Below the pieces are notes generated by a model that saw nothing but the letters and a program-made list of their open reading frames with translations, had not been told where the DNA came from and ran no database searches. Below, in pieces: positions 8,813-17,389 of a stretch of DNA of 64,000 bases (position 1 is its first letter; the number at the start of each line of letters is the position of its first letter). The translations under genes were made by a program, and so were the position numbers. Origin of the DNA: an uncultured Myxococcales bacterium (GTDB lineage: Bacteria; Myxococcota_A; UBA9042); assembly GCA_903924465.1 (NCBI GenBank), contig CAIYBN010000092.1, positions 1 to 64,000 of the forward strand, written 5' to 3'.

Positions 8813-8841
8813 ACGTTACGGCGGCTCGAGGGCGCGCGCAA
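8813..8841 (-). promoter_or_regulatory. Sigma70-like promoter of the inositol monophosphatase gene
   Basis: Read on the minus strand: TTGCGC (8841-8836), 17 bp, TAACGT (8818-8813). It lies 34 bases upstream of the ATG at 8779. The -35 box is less perfect than others in the window. Confidence 0.45.
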
Positions 8842-8900
8842 GCGATCCCCGCGTGTGGTCCAATCTTGTCACGCGTCGGCGCGGCACTCCATCCAGCGAC

Positions 8901-8929
8901 TTCACCAAAACGCCTATCGCGGCTATGGT
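8901..8929 (+). promoter_or_regulatory. Sigma70-like promoter of the DUF4833 gene
   Basis: TTCACC (8901-8906), 17 bp, TATGGT (8924-8929). The transcript would start near 8936, which supports the GTG at 8972 as start codon and excludes the long upstream extension of this frame. Confidence 0.5.
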
Positions 8930-8971
8930 GTGGGGCATGCGGAGCTGGGCTCCGAAACGGCGGATTCACGC

Positions 8972-9520
8972 GTGTTGCTTTCGCGATTGAAACGGTGCGG
9001 CGTTGCCCTCCTGCTGCTGTCTGTTGCGTCGAGCGCGTCAGCCGAAAAGCCGGTATTCGGCGCAAATGACGTGGCGACGGTGTTCTTCATCAACAAGAGC
9101 GATGACCACAACCGCGTTGACTACGGGCTGCGTCTGGACGCGGCGTGCCGGCCGGTCGGGAAGGAAGCGCTGTTTCCGTACTGGCGGGAATTCGAGAATG
9201 CCCCGCCGGTGCGCACGCATCCGCTCGGCTGGTGGGAGTACACGGCCTACGGCGTTGCCGATCAAGGTCCGACGGACGTGCCAGGAGAACACCACGTCAA
9301 GCTCAAGCGGCTGCCGCGGGACCTGATCGTGGTGATCCAGAAGAGCGCGGAGGGAAAATGCACGGCCATCGCCAAGGCGCACGTTGCAGGCGTCGCTGGC
9401 GCGGAAGTCTTGAGTGCCTTTGCAAAACTTCGCAGCGTTCTGGGCACGGTCCAATATGTCGAGATCCACGCACGTGATCCGCGGAGCGGCGCTATGCTTT
9501 CGGAACGGTTGGAAAACTGA
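8972..9520 (+). CDS. Secreted DUF4833-family protein
   Basis: A 182-residue protein starting at a GTG that encodes VLLSRLKRCGVALLLLSVASSASA, a signal peptide cut after ASA. The mature part begins EKPVFGANDVATVFFINKSDDHNRVDYGLRLD and continues CRPVG...FPYWREFE and WWEYTAYGVADQG. This matches my recollection of the DUF4833 family: a VFFI-KS-NRN-V-YG-RLD start, PVG, YWR, and an AYG-A-QG signature. The function of the family is unknown. The gene lies between the inositol monophosphatase (divergent) and the GH3/Ino1 operon, so a role in the same envelope or lipid process is possible but unproven. Confidence 0.75.
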   Translation: MLLSRLKRCGVALLLLSVASSASAEKPVFGANDVATVFFINKSDDHNRVDYGLRLDAACRPVGKEALFPYWREFENAPPVRTHPLGWWEYTAYGVADQGPTDVPGEHHVKLKRLPRDLIVVIQKSAEGKCTAIAKAHVAGVAGAEVLSAFAKLRSVLGTVQYVEIHARDPRSGAMLSERLEN

Positions 9521-9678
9521 ATGGCGGTCATCTGGAACCGGGGTGCAGTGAGGCGCGGTGGTTCGTACGACAATCTTCGCCGGCCGGCTAGCACTCCGCA
9601 ACGCGTTCCCTTACCATTTGTCCGCCGCGGCCGGCGGGTTGTTTCGCCGCTGCAGGGAGTTCCGACCATGGAGCGCCA

Positions 9679-11295
9679 ATGACTGCAAAACATGTCTCCA
9701 GTGTGGCCGCGCTTGGCGGGATCGGTGCCGGGCGACCGTTGCATCGGCCCATGTATCCGCGCGTTGCTGGCTGGGCCATGCTTCAGGCTGCACGCTTCTC
9801 GGTGCGGCGCTGGGACGCGGCGCTGGCGGACGTTGAACGGGTGCAGCAAGCCGCGCTGATGGACATTGTGTCGGCCGCGAAAGACACCGAATTCGGCCGC
9901 AAGCACGACTTTTCGGCGATTCGCACCTACGACGACTTTGCGCGCCGCGTCGCGGTGGGCAATTACGACACGTTCTCGCCGTACATTGAACGGATGCGCA
10001 AAGGTGAACGCGGTCTGATTTGTTCAGATTTTATTCAGTATTTTGGCAATTCGTCCGGCAGTTCCCAGGAAGGCCGTCAGAAGTTTCTGCCGATCGGCGC
10101 GTCCCAGATTCGCCACCAGCAACGCACAGGCGCAGACTTGGTGATGCGCTACCTGCAGCATTCCGGCGAAGCCAACTTCCTGGGCCGCTACACGCTGGCG
10201 CTGTTCCCTCCGACGACGATGAAGCCCGATGGCCCGGTGCTGATTACGTCCAATCCCGCGCTGATGATTACGCAGCTCCCGCTGTTCGCGAAGCCGATCT
10301 ACCTGCCGGGACCGCACATCCGCACGATCGGTGACTACAACGAGAAGATGCGGCTGATTGCCGAGACCTATATGGACCACGATGTGGGCGCCGTGACGGG
10401 GACGACCTGCTGGTTCCCGGTGCTGTTCGAGACCGTGCTGCGCGTGGCCCGGGAGCGTGGGCGCAAGGTGAACGGCATCGTCGACATCTGGCCGAATCTG
10501 CGCGTGTTGCTGGGCGGCGGCGTGTCCGCACAGCCCTACATGCCGCTCTTGCGTCGGTTGATGGGTCGCAACGATTTCACCCTGGTGGACAGCTACAATG
10601 CGACCGAAGGTGGCATCTACGCGGCCGACGATTTCAGCGGCAATCCGGGCATGCTCATGCTGCCGCACCGTGGCACTTTCTTCGAATTCGTGCCGCTCGA
10701 CGAGCGCGATACCCTGAACCCGACCCGTGTGCCGCTTTGGCGGGTGGAGGTCGATCAGCCGTATTCCATTGTCGTGACCACCGTTTCGGGGCTGTATGCC
10801 TACGAATTGGGCGATATTGTCCGGTTCACGTCGACCAAGCCGCACCGTCTGGAATTCATGGGGCGGACGCAAGGTTGCTTGTCAGTGACCCAGGAATTGA
10901 CAACGCACGTGGAGATCGAGCGCGCGGTGGCCCACGCAATCGAGAAAGTCCCGTGTCGTACGATCGATTTTGGCGCAGCCGCGGACGTGGGCACCGATGG
11001 CAGCGGCAAGTCGCGCTATGTCCTTTACGTCGAATTTGACGCGGCTGCGGCGCCCGCGAACCTCGACGATTTCGCCGCTGCGTTTGACGAAGGGCTTTGC
11101 CTGGTCAATCGCGTGTATCGCGAGCATCGCACTGGGGATGTCGCCATTCTGGCGCCGCGTGTGGTGCCACTCGTGACAGGCGGTGCGCAGCGGTATCTGG
11201 AAACGGTTACGCGTGGCAACGTTCAAGGAAAGTTCCCGCGCATTGTCGATGACTCCCGCAAGGCCAAATTGGCCCCATTCGTCCGTGTGGACTAG
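9679..11295 (+). CDS. GH3-family acyl-adenylating enzyme
   Basis: A 538-residue protein of full GH3 length. The ANL-superfamily ATP motifs are visible: NSSGSSQEGRQKFLPIG at ~122-138 (P-loop-like SSG), VDSYNATEGGIYA near 303-315 and YELGDIVRFTS near 375-385. In plants GH3 enzymes activate carboxylic acids (auxin, jasmonate) with ATP and join them to amino acids; bacterial members are common in myxobacteria, cyanobacteria and Bacteroidetes but mostly uncharacterised. The enzyme is expected to be cytosolic and to form an amide or similar acyl conjugate. The start ATG has GGAG 7 bases upstream. It is followed after 62 bp by the inositol-phosphate synthase gene, probably in one transcript. A TACCAT at 9612-9617 could be a -10 box. 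Confidence 0.9.
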   Translation: MTAKHVSSVAALGGIGAGRPLHRPMYPRVAGWAMLQAARFSVRRWDAALADVERVQQAALMDIVSAAKDTEFGRKHDFSAIRTYDDFARRVAVGNYDTFSPYIERMRKGERGLICSDFIQYFGNSSGSSQEGRQKFLPIGASQIRHQQRTGADLVMRYLQHSGEANFLGRYTLALFPPTTMKPDGPVLITSNPALMITQLPLFAKPIYLPGPHIRTIGDYNEKMRLIAETYMDHDVGAVTGTTCWFPVLFETVLRVARERGRKVNGIVDIWPNLRVLLGGGVSAQPYMPLLRRLMGRNDFTLVDSYNATEGGIYAADDFSGNPGMLMLPHRGTFFEFVPLDERDTLNPTRVPLWRVEVDQPYSIVVTTVSGLYAYELGDIVRFTSTKPHRLEFMGRTQGCLSVTQELTTHVEIERAVAHAIEKVPCRTIDFGAAADVGTDGSGKSRYVLYVEFDAAAAPANLDDFAAAFDEGLCLVNRVYREHRTGDVAILAPRVVPLVTGGAQRYLETVTRGNVQGKFPRIVDDSRKAKLAPFVRVD

Positions 11296-11357
11296 CGCCA
11301 AATTGGGGCGAACGCCAGTCCAGATCCCAGCCCCCATGTTCAAACAGGACCAAAACA

Positions 11358-12581
11358 ATGGCTAAGGTCGGAGTTGCAGTAATTGGCGTCAACGGTGCGG
11401 TCGCGTCGACCATGATCGCCGGTGTTGAACTGATGGTGAAAGGTCTCGCGCCGCGCGTGGGCATGGTCACGGAGCCGGGCAAGGAGCAAGTGGCCGATTC
11501 ACTTTCGGCGCTGCTGCCGTTGGCGCGCCTGGAAGACCTGGTATTTGCCGGCTGGGACGTGCGTTTTGCCAACGTCTATGAAGGCGCGTTGGAACACAAA
11601 GTGCTGGCGAAATCGGATTTGGAGCCGGTTCGCGGTGCGTTGGAAGCGCTCAAGCCGTGGCCGGCGGTCTTTGCCCGACGGTTTGCCGAGAATGTCCAAG
11701 GCGAGAACATCGTGACGGTGGATTCCTACCGCCAGGAAATCCAACTGTTGACCAAGAATCTTGAAGACTTTCGCAAGCAGAACAACTTGTCTTCGATCGT
11801 CATCGTCAACCTTGCGTCCACCGAGTCCTGGCTCCAGCCGGGTCCCACGCACGCCTCACTGGCAGCGTTCGAAGCGGGTCTGGATGCCAACGATCCGACG
11901 ATCACGCCGGCCATGCGTTACTTTTATGCGGGTTGCAAGCTCGGAATTCCCTACTGTAATTTCACGCCGAGCCTGATCAACGTGCCGGCCTTGGCGGAAC
12001 TTGCCGCAGTGACCAAGACGCCGTTCGCGGGTATGGACGGCAAGACGGGCCAGACGCTCATCAAGACCGCGCTGGCGCCGATGTTCCGCGTGCGCCGGCT
12101 GCAAGTCGACGGCTGGTTCTCGACCAACATTCTCGGCAACAACGATGGCCTGATCCTGAACTCGCCGACGTCCAACAAGACCAAGGTGATGTCGAAGTCG
12201 TCCGTGCTGGATTCCATCGTCGGCTACAAGGTCGAGAACCACGCGGTGCACATCCACTACTACAAGCCGCGCGGCGATTCGAAAGAAGCGTGGGACAACA
12301 TCGACATCCAGGGCTTCCTCGGCATCCCGATGCAGATCAAGGTCAACTTCCTCTGCCAGGATTCCGCGCTGGCAGCGCCGTTGTGCGTGGACATCGTGCG
12401 GCTGCTGGAAGTGGCCAAGCGCGCGGGCGATTTTGGGATTCAGCGGCAGTTGTCGCTGTTCTTCAAGTCGCCGTTCCATGCCGAAGGCGAGACGCCGGAG
12501 CATGATTTGTTCAAGCAGGAAACGCTGCTGTACCAGTGGGCCCGGCAAGCCGCTGGGCGTCTTGGGCCGATCGCGGGGTAA
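11358..12581 (+). CDS. ino1: myo-Inositol-1-phosphate synthase (Ino1 family)
   Basis: A 407-residue enzyme of the short prokaryotic Ino1 type. It converts glucose 6-phosphate to 1L-myo-inositol 1-phosphate using bound NAD. The N-terminal Rossmann start is AVIGVNGAVAST (7-18). The catalytic core shows MDGKTGQTLIKTALAPMF near 225-242, NNDGLILNSPTSNKTK near 257-272 and KSSVLDSIVGY near 276-286, all equivalent to the conserved Ino1 blocks. The product would be dephosphorylated by the monophosphatase at 7940-8779. The DegT gene starts 5 bases after this stop. Inositol in bacteria feeds phosphatidylinositol, mycothiol-like compounds, compatible solutes or aminocyclitols; the neighbours favour a lipid or aminocyclitol product. 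Confidence 0.92.
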   Translation: MAKVGVAVIGVNGAVASTMIAGVELMVKGLAPRVGMVTEPGKEQVADSLSALLPLARLEDLVFAGWDVRFANVYEGALEHKVLAKSDLEPVRGALEALKPWPAVFARRFAENVQGENIVTVDSYRQEIQLLTKNLEDFRKQNNLSSIVIVNLASTESWLQPGPTHASLAAFEAGLDANDPTITPAMRYFYAGCKLGIPYCNFTPSLINVPALAELAAVTKTPFAGMDGKTGQTLIKTALAPMFRVRRLQVDGWFSTNILGNNDGLILNSPTSNKTKVMSKSSVLDSIVGYKVENHAVHIHYYKPRGDSKEAWDNIDIQGFLGIPMQIKVNFLCQDSALAAPLCVDIVRLLEVAKRAGDFGIQRQLSLFFKSPFHAEGETPEHDLFKQETLLYQWARQAAGRLGPIAG

Positions 12582-12586
12582 CCGGC

Positions 12587-13930
12587 ATGGCAAAAACACC
12601 AGCGCTCTTTGGCGGAGTTCCCACGCTGGATGCGGACGCGCACGTCCGTTGGCCGGTTGTCGATGGCAACGTCCGCGCCGCCGTCGATCGCGTGCTTTCG
12701 CGTGGTGTCCTCTCTGGCGCCAGCGCGCCGGAATCCGCGGCGTTTGAGCGCGAGTTCGCGGCATTTGTCGGAGCCAAATTCGCGCTGCTGACGCATTCGG
12801 GGACCAGCGCGCTGCATCTGGCGTTGGTGGCGGCCGGCATTGGTGAAGGCGATCACGTCATCGTGCCGGCCTACAGCTTCGTCGCCACGCCGCTCGCGGT
12901 CATTCATGCTGGCGCCGTGCCGATCTTCGCGGATGTGGACGAAGCGACCGGTCTGCTGACGGCCGCCGCGATTCGCCGCGCACTCACGCCGCGCACGCGG
13001 GCGATCATGCCCGTGCACGTGCACGGCTGCGCGCTGGAGCTCGGGCCGATCCTGGATCTGGCCAAGGAACATCAGCTCGTCGTCATCGAGGACGCGGCCC
13101 AGGCGCACGGTGCGACGTGGCGCGGCCAGCCGGTGGGGGCGCTGGGCACGGCGGGCGCGTTCTCCCTGCAATCGAGCAAGAACCTGGGCATCGGCGAAGG
13201 CGGCGTGTTGGTGACCAACGACGAAAAGGTCGCAGAAGCCGCGAACAGCATTCGCAGTTTTGGCCAGAATTTGACGCTGGAGGATTGCGTCGATTTCGAT
13301 TCCTTCCGTCCTCTCGATGGCAACAAGCCCCTGGCGTCCGGCCGCATCGGCTGGATGTACCGGGGCAACGAGCTCGCTGCGGCGGTGGCGCGCGCCTCCT
13401 TGACCCTGCTGCCGGAGCGGACGCGGCTGTGCCAAATGAATGCCGCGCACCTCACCGAAGTGCTCGCGCGTTTGCCCGGCGTGCTGCCGCCCGTTGTGCC
13501 CGAAGGCGCGACCACTGTTCACCACAAATACCGCGTGCGCTTCGATGTTCAGGCCGCTGGACTGGACATCTCGCCGCGCCTGTTCCGCGACGCGCTGCTG
13601 CAGGCACTCCGCGTGGAAAATTGCGAGGTCGTGTTGTGGCAAGGGCAGCCGCTGCCCGCGCATCCCGTGTTCCAGCAACGGATAGGCTACGGTCATGGCT
13701 TTCCGTGGTCGGCAGACGCGGAGACTGACTTCGCCGAGCTGTACGCGCCGCGCCATTTTACCGCGACGCAGCGACTGCTCGACAGCTCGGTGGTGCTCTT
13801 CTCGCAGACGTGCCCTTTGATCGCCCAGACGTCTGACACCGTCGCCGCTTACGGCAACGCGTTCACGCGCATCTGGTCGGAGCGCAAGCATCTCGCGGAC
13901 TGGGCCTCGCGCCAGGGAGTCAGCGGATGA
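12587..13930 (+). CDS. DegT/DnrJ/EryC1/StrS-family PLP aminotransferase
   Basis: A 447-residue protein with the sugar or cyclitol aminotransferase fold. Substrate and PLP motifs in order: HSGTSALHLAL (70-80), PAYSFVATPLA (94-104), IEDAAQAHGA (167-176, Asp169 for the pyridine nitrogen) and QSSKNLGIGEGG (195-206, Lys198 as the Schiff-base lysine). The family transaminates keto-sugars or keto-inositols, for example the inosose aminotransferases of aminoglycoside pathways. Next to ino1, an inosose-type substrate is an attractive inference, but no inositol dehydrogenase is visible here. The start at 12587 lies 5 bases after the ino1 stop. Its TGA overlaps the next ATG (ATGA), so the genes are translationally coupled. 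Confidence 0.9.
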   Translation: MAKTPALFGGVPTLDADAHVRWPVVDGNVRAAVDRVLSRGVLSGASAPESAAFEREFAAFVGAKFALLTHSGTSALHLALVAAGIGEGDHVIVPAYSFVATPLAVIHAGAVPIFADVDEATGLLTAAAIRRALTPRTRAIMPVHVHGCALELGPILDLAKEHQLVVIEDAAQAHGATWRGQPVGALGTAGAFSLQSSKNLGIGEGGVLVTNDEKVAEAANSIRSFGQNLTLEDCVDFDSFRPLDGNKPLASGRIGWMYRGNELAAAVARASLTLLPERTRLCQMNAAHLTEVLARLPGVLPPVVPEGATTVHHKYRVRFDVQAAGLDISPRLFRDALLQALRVENCEVVLWQGQPLPAHPVFQQRIGYGHGFPWSADAETDFAELYAPRHFTATQRLLDSSVVLFSQTCPLIAQTSDTVAAYGNAFTRIWSERKHLADWASRQGVSG

Positions 13931-14892
13931 CGGCGACGCTCCGGTCGCGCGTCCTGCCGTTGGTGCTCCTGCTTGCTGGACTGGCTCTGACAGTCTGGCT
14001 CATCGGTCAGGCGGGGCCCGCGGCGATCCTGCGGGTCCTGCGGAATACCGCGCGGTGGCTGCCGATCATCGTAGGTCTGGAAATGGCGATGGCCGTCTGT
14101 GACGCGGTTGCGGTGCGGACGCTGCTCGGTGCGACGGGTGCGCAGGTGCCGCCGCGCGGTTGGGTGCGATCAACCGGGCTTGCCTACGGCGCGTGCATTC
14201 TCTTGCCGGCCGGGCGCCTGACCGGCGAGGCTGTCCGGGCCGCCGTGCTCGCGACGTCGGTGGGGCTGGCGCGTGCGACCCTTGCCTGTGCGCATCTTCA
14301 AGCGAGCGCGCTGGCTGGCAATGCCGTGATTTCTCTTGTCGGACTTGCGGTTCTCGCCACGCTGACACCGCGCCCCTCCGTGCTGCTTCTGGCTTTGGCT
14401 GCCAACGGTCTGGCGTGCGCGGTTTTGGCCAGCGCGGTCTTCTTGCTCGCCCGCCATCCCGGCACCGGGGCGTGGCTCCGCAAGCGCTTGGCGCACTTGC
14501 TGCCGCCGTTGTCCGACACCGCCTCGGGCGATTCCGTTGCCGGTCCACGCAGGCAGGCGGTCCTCTGGTGCGTCGTCGCGCGGCTGCTCCAAACGCTGCA
14601 ATACGGCGTGGTTGTGGCGGCGGTGGGCGGCGCATTTGGCGTCACCCAGGCCTTTGCAGGGCAAGGCATCCATCTGGTTGGCGCCGCAGTGGGTGATGCG
14701 ATTCCTGGCCAAATGGGCGCGACAGAAGGTTCCTATCGCGCTTTTGCCCACGTCCTTGGCTTTGCCGCGGATCCCGCACGCGCCATCGCCATCGCCCTGC
14801 TGATGCGGGCCGTCCAACTGAGCGTCGCGGCGTGTGGCTTGCTCACTGGATTTGCCGTCGGTCGCCTGACCGCACCTACGGAGGCAGCATGA
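13927..14892 (+). CDS. Flippase-like integral membrane protein (LPG synthase TM / UPF0104 type)
   Basis: A 321-residue protein that is almost entirely hydrophobic, with about eight membrane segments beginning at residues 9-27. The segment LLPAGRLTGEAVRAAVLATSVG (two short blocks around residues 91-112) and the C-terminal VGDAIPGQMGATEGSY resemble the conserved loops of the lysylphosphatidylglycerol synthase membrane domain (UPF0104), where E-G-Y/E-A residues are typical. There is no cytosolic acyl-aminoacyl transferase domain, so it belongs with the small flippase-like members such as HpnL. It overlaps the upstream and downstream genes by 4 bases each, tying it to DegT and the RND exporter. 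The likely role is moving a lipid-linked product across the inner membrane. Confidence 0.8.
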   Translation: MTATLRSRVLPLVLLLAGLALTVWLIGQAGPAAILRVLRNTARWLPIIVGLEMAMAVCDAVAVRTLLGATGAQVPPRGWVRSTGLAYGACILLPAGRLTGEAVRAAVLATSVGLARATLACAHLQASALAGNAVISLVGLAVLATLTPRPSVLLLALAANGLACAVLASAVFLLARHPGTGAWLRKRLAHLLPPLSDTASGDSVAGPRRQAVLWCVVARLLQTLQYGVVVAAVGGAFGVTQAFAGQGIHLVGAAVGDAIPGQMGATEGSYRAFAHVLGFAADPARAIAIALLMRAVQLSVAACGLLTGFAVGRLTAPTEAA

Positions 14893-17381
14893 ATGGCGCC
14901 CAGGAGCCGACACCCCAGGTGCGTCGCTACGTGCAGTGGCTGCTCCGGCACGCCAAGCTGATTTGGATTGTCGCACTGCTGCTGGCGATTCCGGCGACGT
15001 GGCGCACGGTCAACATGTACATGCACTTGCGCAGCGAGGTCGAGGAACTCCTGCCGCGCGACGCGCCGAGCGTCAAAGCGCTCGATGAATTGCGCAAACG
15101 CAGTCCAGGACTGCAGTTTCTCGGCGTCGTGGCGGAGGTCGGTCGGGTCGAGGATCTGCCGGCGGCTCAGCGCTTCCTCCAGGACCTCGCCAGCCGGATC
15201 CGCCAATACGGCCCTGCTTTGGTCAAGGACGTGCGCGCCGACGACCGCGACGTCCGGGCGTTTCTGGAACGCAATGCCGCGCTGTACGTCGATTTGCCCG
15301 ACTTGCAGGACATCCACAAGCGCATCGCCGCGCGCAAAGAGTGGGAAGCCGAGCGGGCGTTTGACGCGCTGTTGGACGACGATGAGCAGGCGCCATCGGT
15401 GGATTTTTCTGCCATCCAGAAGAAATACGACGCAAAACGCGGGGATGCGACCGGCACCGCGTTTGCCAGCGAACAGATGCGCACGGCGCTGATGTTTGTT
15501 GAAGCCGGTGAGCCGTCCGCGGGTGGCGGTTCGGCCCGCACGCTTTTGGCCAAAGTTCAGGCTGACGTCACCGCACTCGCTCCGCGCCATTACGCGTCGT
15601 CGTTGCGCATCGGCTACGCCTCGGACGTCGCCATCCAGGTGGAGGAGACGGACGCGCTGGAGGCGGATCTCTCCGTTTCCTCCGTTCTGGTCATTTTCGC
15701 TGTCATGGCGGTGATCTTGCTCTACTACCGCTGGTGGCGCGCCGTCGCCGTGCTCTTGCCGCCGCTCCTGCTGGCGACGGTCTACGCCTTCGGCCTCGCC
15801 TCGCTGCCGCCGGCAAGCGTCACGGAGCTGAACTCCAATACCGCCTTTCTCGGCTCGATCATCATCGGCAACGGCATCAACGTCGGTCTCGTGTTGCTGG
15901 CCCGCTACCGCGAGGAACGCATGCGCGGGCGCGGCGTGGAGGATGCGCTCGTCGCGGGCGTCTGGGGCGCACGCGTGGGCACACTCGCGGCTGCGCTGGC
16001 GGCCGGCGTGGCCTATGCCTCCTTGATGATTACGGAATTTCGCGGCTTTCGCCAGTTCGGCGTGATTGGCGGCTTGGGCATGGTCCTCGCCTGGCTCACC
16101 GCGTTCGTGCTGATGCCGCCGCTGCTGCATTGGCTGGATCGCGGTGACGTAATCGCGCCGAATGTCGTCCGCAAGCACGGGTGGGCGATGGGCCATGTCG
16201 CGGCGATGGTGCAACGCGGTGCCCCGCTGATCGTGCTGCTCGCCGTCGTCGCGGCAGGGCTCGCAGTGGGCCCGGTGCGGCATTTTGACGCCAGCCAAAT
16301 CGAAACAAATTTCAATAAGTTGCGAAGGTATGACACCTGGACCAACGGTGCGGGCTTCTGGGGCAACAAGATGGACACGTTGCTCGGGCACTACCTGACG
16401 CCGACGGTGATCCTTTTTGACACGGTGGCGCAGGCGGAAACGGCCGAAGGCATCCTGCGGGAGAAGATTGCGCACGGGCCGCTGAAGCCGCTGGTGGCGC
16501 GTGTGGTGACCGGCCGCGACGTATTGCCGCAGCAGCAGGAGGCCAAGCTGGCCGAGCTGACGGCGACCCGCGCCTTGCTCACGCCGCGCGTGCGCGCCCA
16601 CATCGCGCCGGAACAACTGAAGGAGCTGGACCGACTGCTCGGGGACGACGCGTTGGCGCCGCTGCGTCCGCAGGACTTGCCGCGCGTCGCGGTGACCGGC
16701 CTGCGCGAGAAAGACGGCACGATGGGGCGAACGGTTCTGGTCTACCCGGCGCCGACGGATCGGCTATGGAAGGCCGAGGGCATCGACCTGTTTGTCGCAG
16801 AACTGCGCGCCGTTGCCCACGATGCATCGCCCGCACATCCTGGCCGCGTGGCCGGCTCCATTCCGCTTTCCAGTGATATCCTGAGCTCGATCGGCCATGA
16901 CGCGCCGCTGGCCAGCCTGGTCTCGCTGGTCGGCGTCATGCTGGTCGTGCTGCTGACCGTTCGCGCCATTCCGACGTCACTGCAGGTGATCGCGTCGCTC
17001 CTGCTCGGCGTCCTGTGGCTCTGTGGCGCGGCACTTGGCTGCGGTGTGAAACTGAACTTCACCAACTTCATCGCCTTGCCGATCACGTTTGGCATCGGCG
17101 TCGACTACGCTGTGAATGTCATGGCGCGCTATGTGCAAGACGGCCGTCGCGACGTGACCGGTGCTGTCCAGGCGACCGGTGGCGCGGTCGTGCTCTGTTC
17201 CACGACGACCATCATCGGCTATTCGTCGCTGCTGCTGGCGAAGAACCAGGCGCTGTTCCTGTTCGGCACCGTCGCGGTCATGGGCGAAATTGCTTGCCTG
17301 ACAACAGCGGTGGTCGTGCTGCCCGCGGTGTTGGTGCTGCTGGCGAAATGGCGCAATCGCAGTGCTGTCGCGCAGTCGTAG
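14889..17381 (+). CDS. RND/MMPL-family exporter (HpnN-like)
   Basis: An 830-residue RND-superfamily transporter. One membrane helix at 26-42 is followed by a large periplasmic domain (~45-260), then helices 2-6 (~260-440 and a helix near 455-470). A second periplasmic domain (~475-670) and a final block of helices from ~680 follow. The last block contains NFIALPITFGIGVDYAVN and TGGAVVLCSTTTIIGYSSL, typical of MMPL/HpnN proteins that move lipids such as hopanoids towards the outer membrane. The ATG at 14889 overlaps the previous stop (ATGA), with GGAGG just upstream. As the last gene of the ino1 group it probably exports the pathway product. It ends 8 bp from the convergent giant lipoprotein gene. 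Confidence 0.85.
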   Translation: MNGAQEPTPQVRRYVQWLLRHAKLIWIVALLLAIPATWRTVNMYMHLRSEVEELLPRDAPSVKALDELRKRSPGLQFLGVVAEVGRVEDLPAAQRFLQDLASRIRQYGPALVKDVRADDRDVRAFLERNAALYVDLPDLQDIHKRIAARKEWEAERAFDALLDDDEQAPSVDFSAIQKKYDAKRGDATGTAFASEQMRTALMFVEAGEPSAGGGSARTLLAKVQADVTALAPRHYASSLRIGYASDVAIQVEETDALEADLSVSSVLVIFAVMAVILLYYRWWRAVAVLLPPLLLATVYAFGLASLPPASVTELNSNTAFLGSIIIGNGINVGLVLLARYREERMRGRGVEDALVAGVWGARVGTLAAALAAGVAYASLMITEFRGFRQFGVIGGLGMVLAWLTAFVLMPPLLHWLDRGDVIAPNVVRKHGWAMGHVAAMVQRGAPLIVLLAVVAAGLAVGPVRHFDASQIETNFNKLRRYDTWTNGAGFWGNKMDTLLGHYLTPTVILFDTVAQAETAEGILREKIAHGPLKPLVARVVTGRDVLPQQQEAKLAELTATRALLTPRVRAHIAPEQLKELDRLLGDDALAPLRPQDLPRVAVTGLREKDGTMGRTVLVYPAPTDRLWKAEGIDLFVAELRAVAHDASPAHPGRVAGSIPLSSDILSSIGHDAPLASLVSLVGVMLVVLLTVRAIPTSLQVIASLLLGVLWLCGAALGCGVKLNFTNFIALPITFGIGVDYAVNVMARYVQDGRRDVTGAVQATGGAVVLCSTTTIIGYSSLLLAKNQALFLFGTVAVMGEIACLTTAVVVLPAVLVLLAKWRNRSAVAQS

Positions 17382-17389
17382 CCGACGAA

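Noticed and set aside
12440..13891. A 483-codon minus-strand frame opposite the DegT gene
   Set aside because: Its translation is rich in Arg, Gln and His with no family signal, whereas the plus strand encodes a complete PLP enzyme in a coupled operon.
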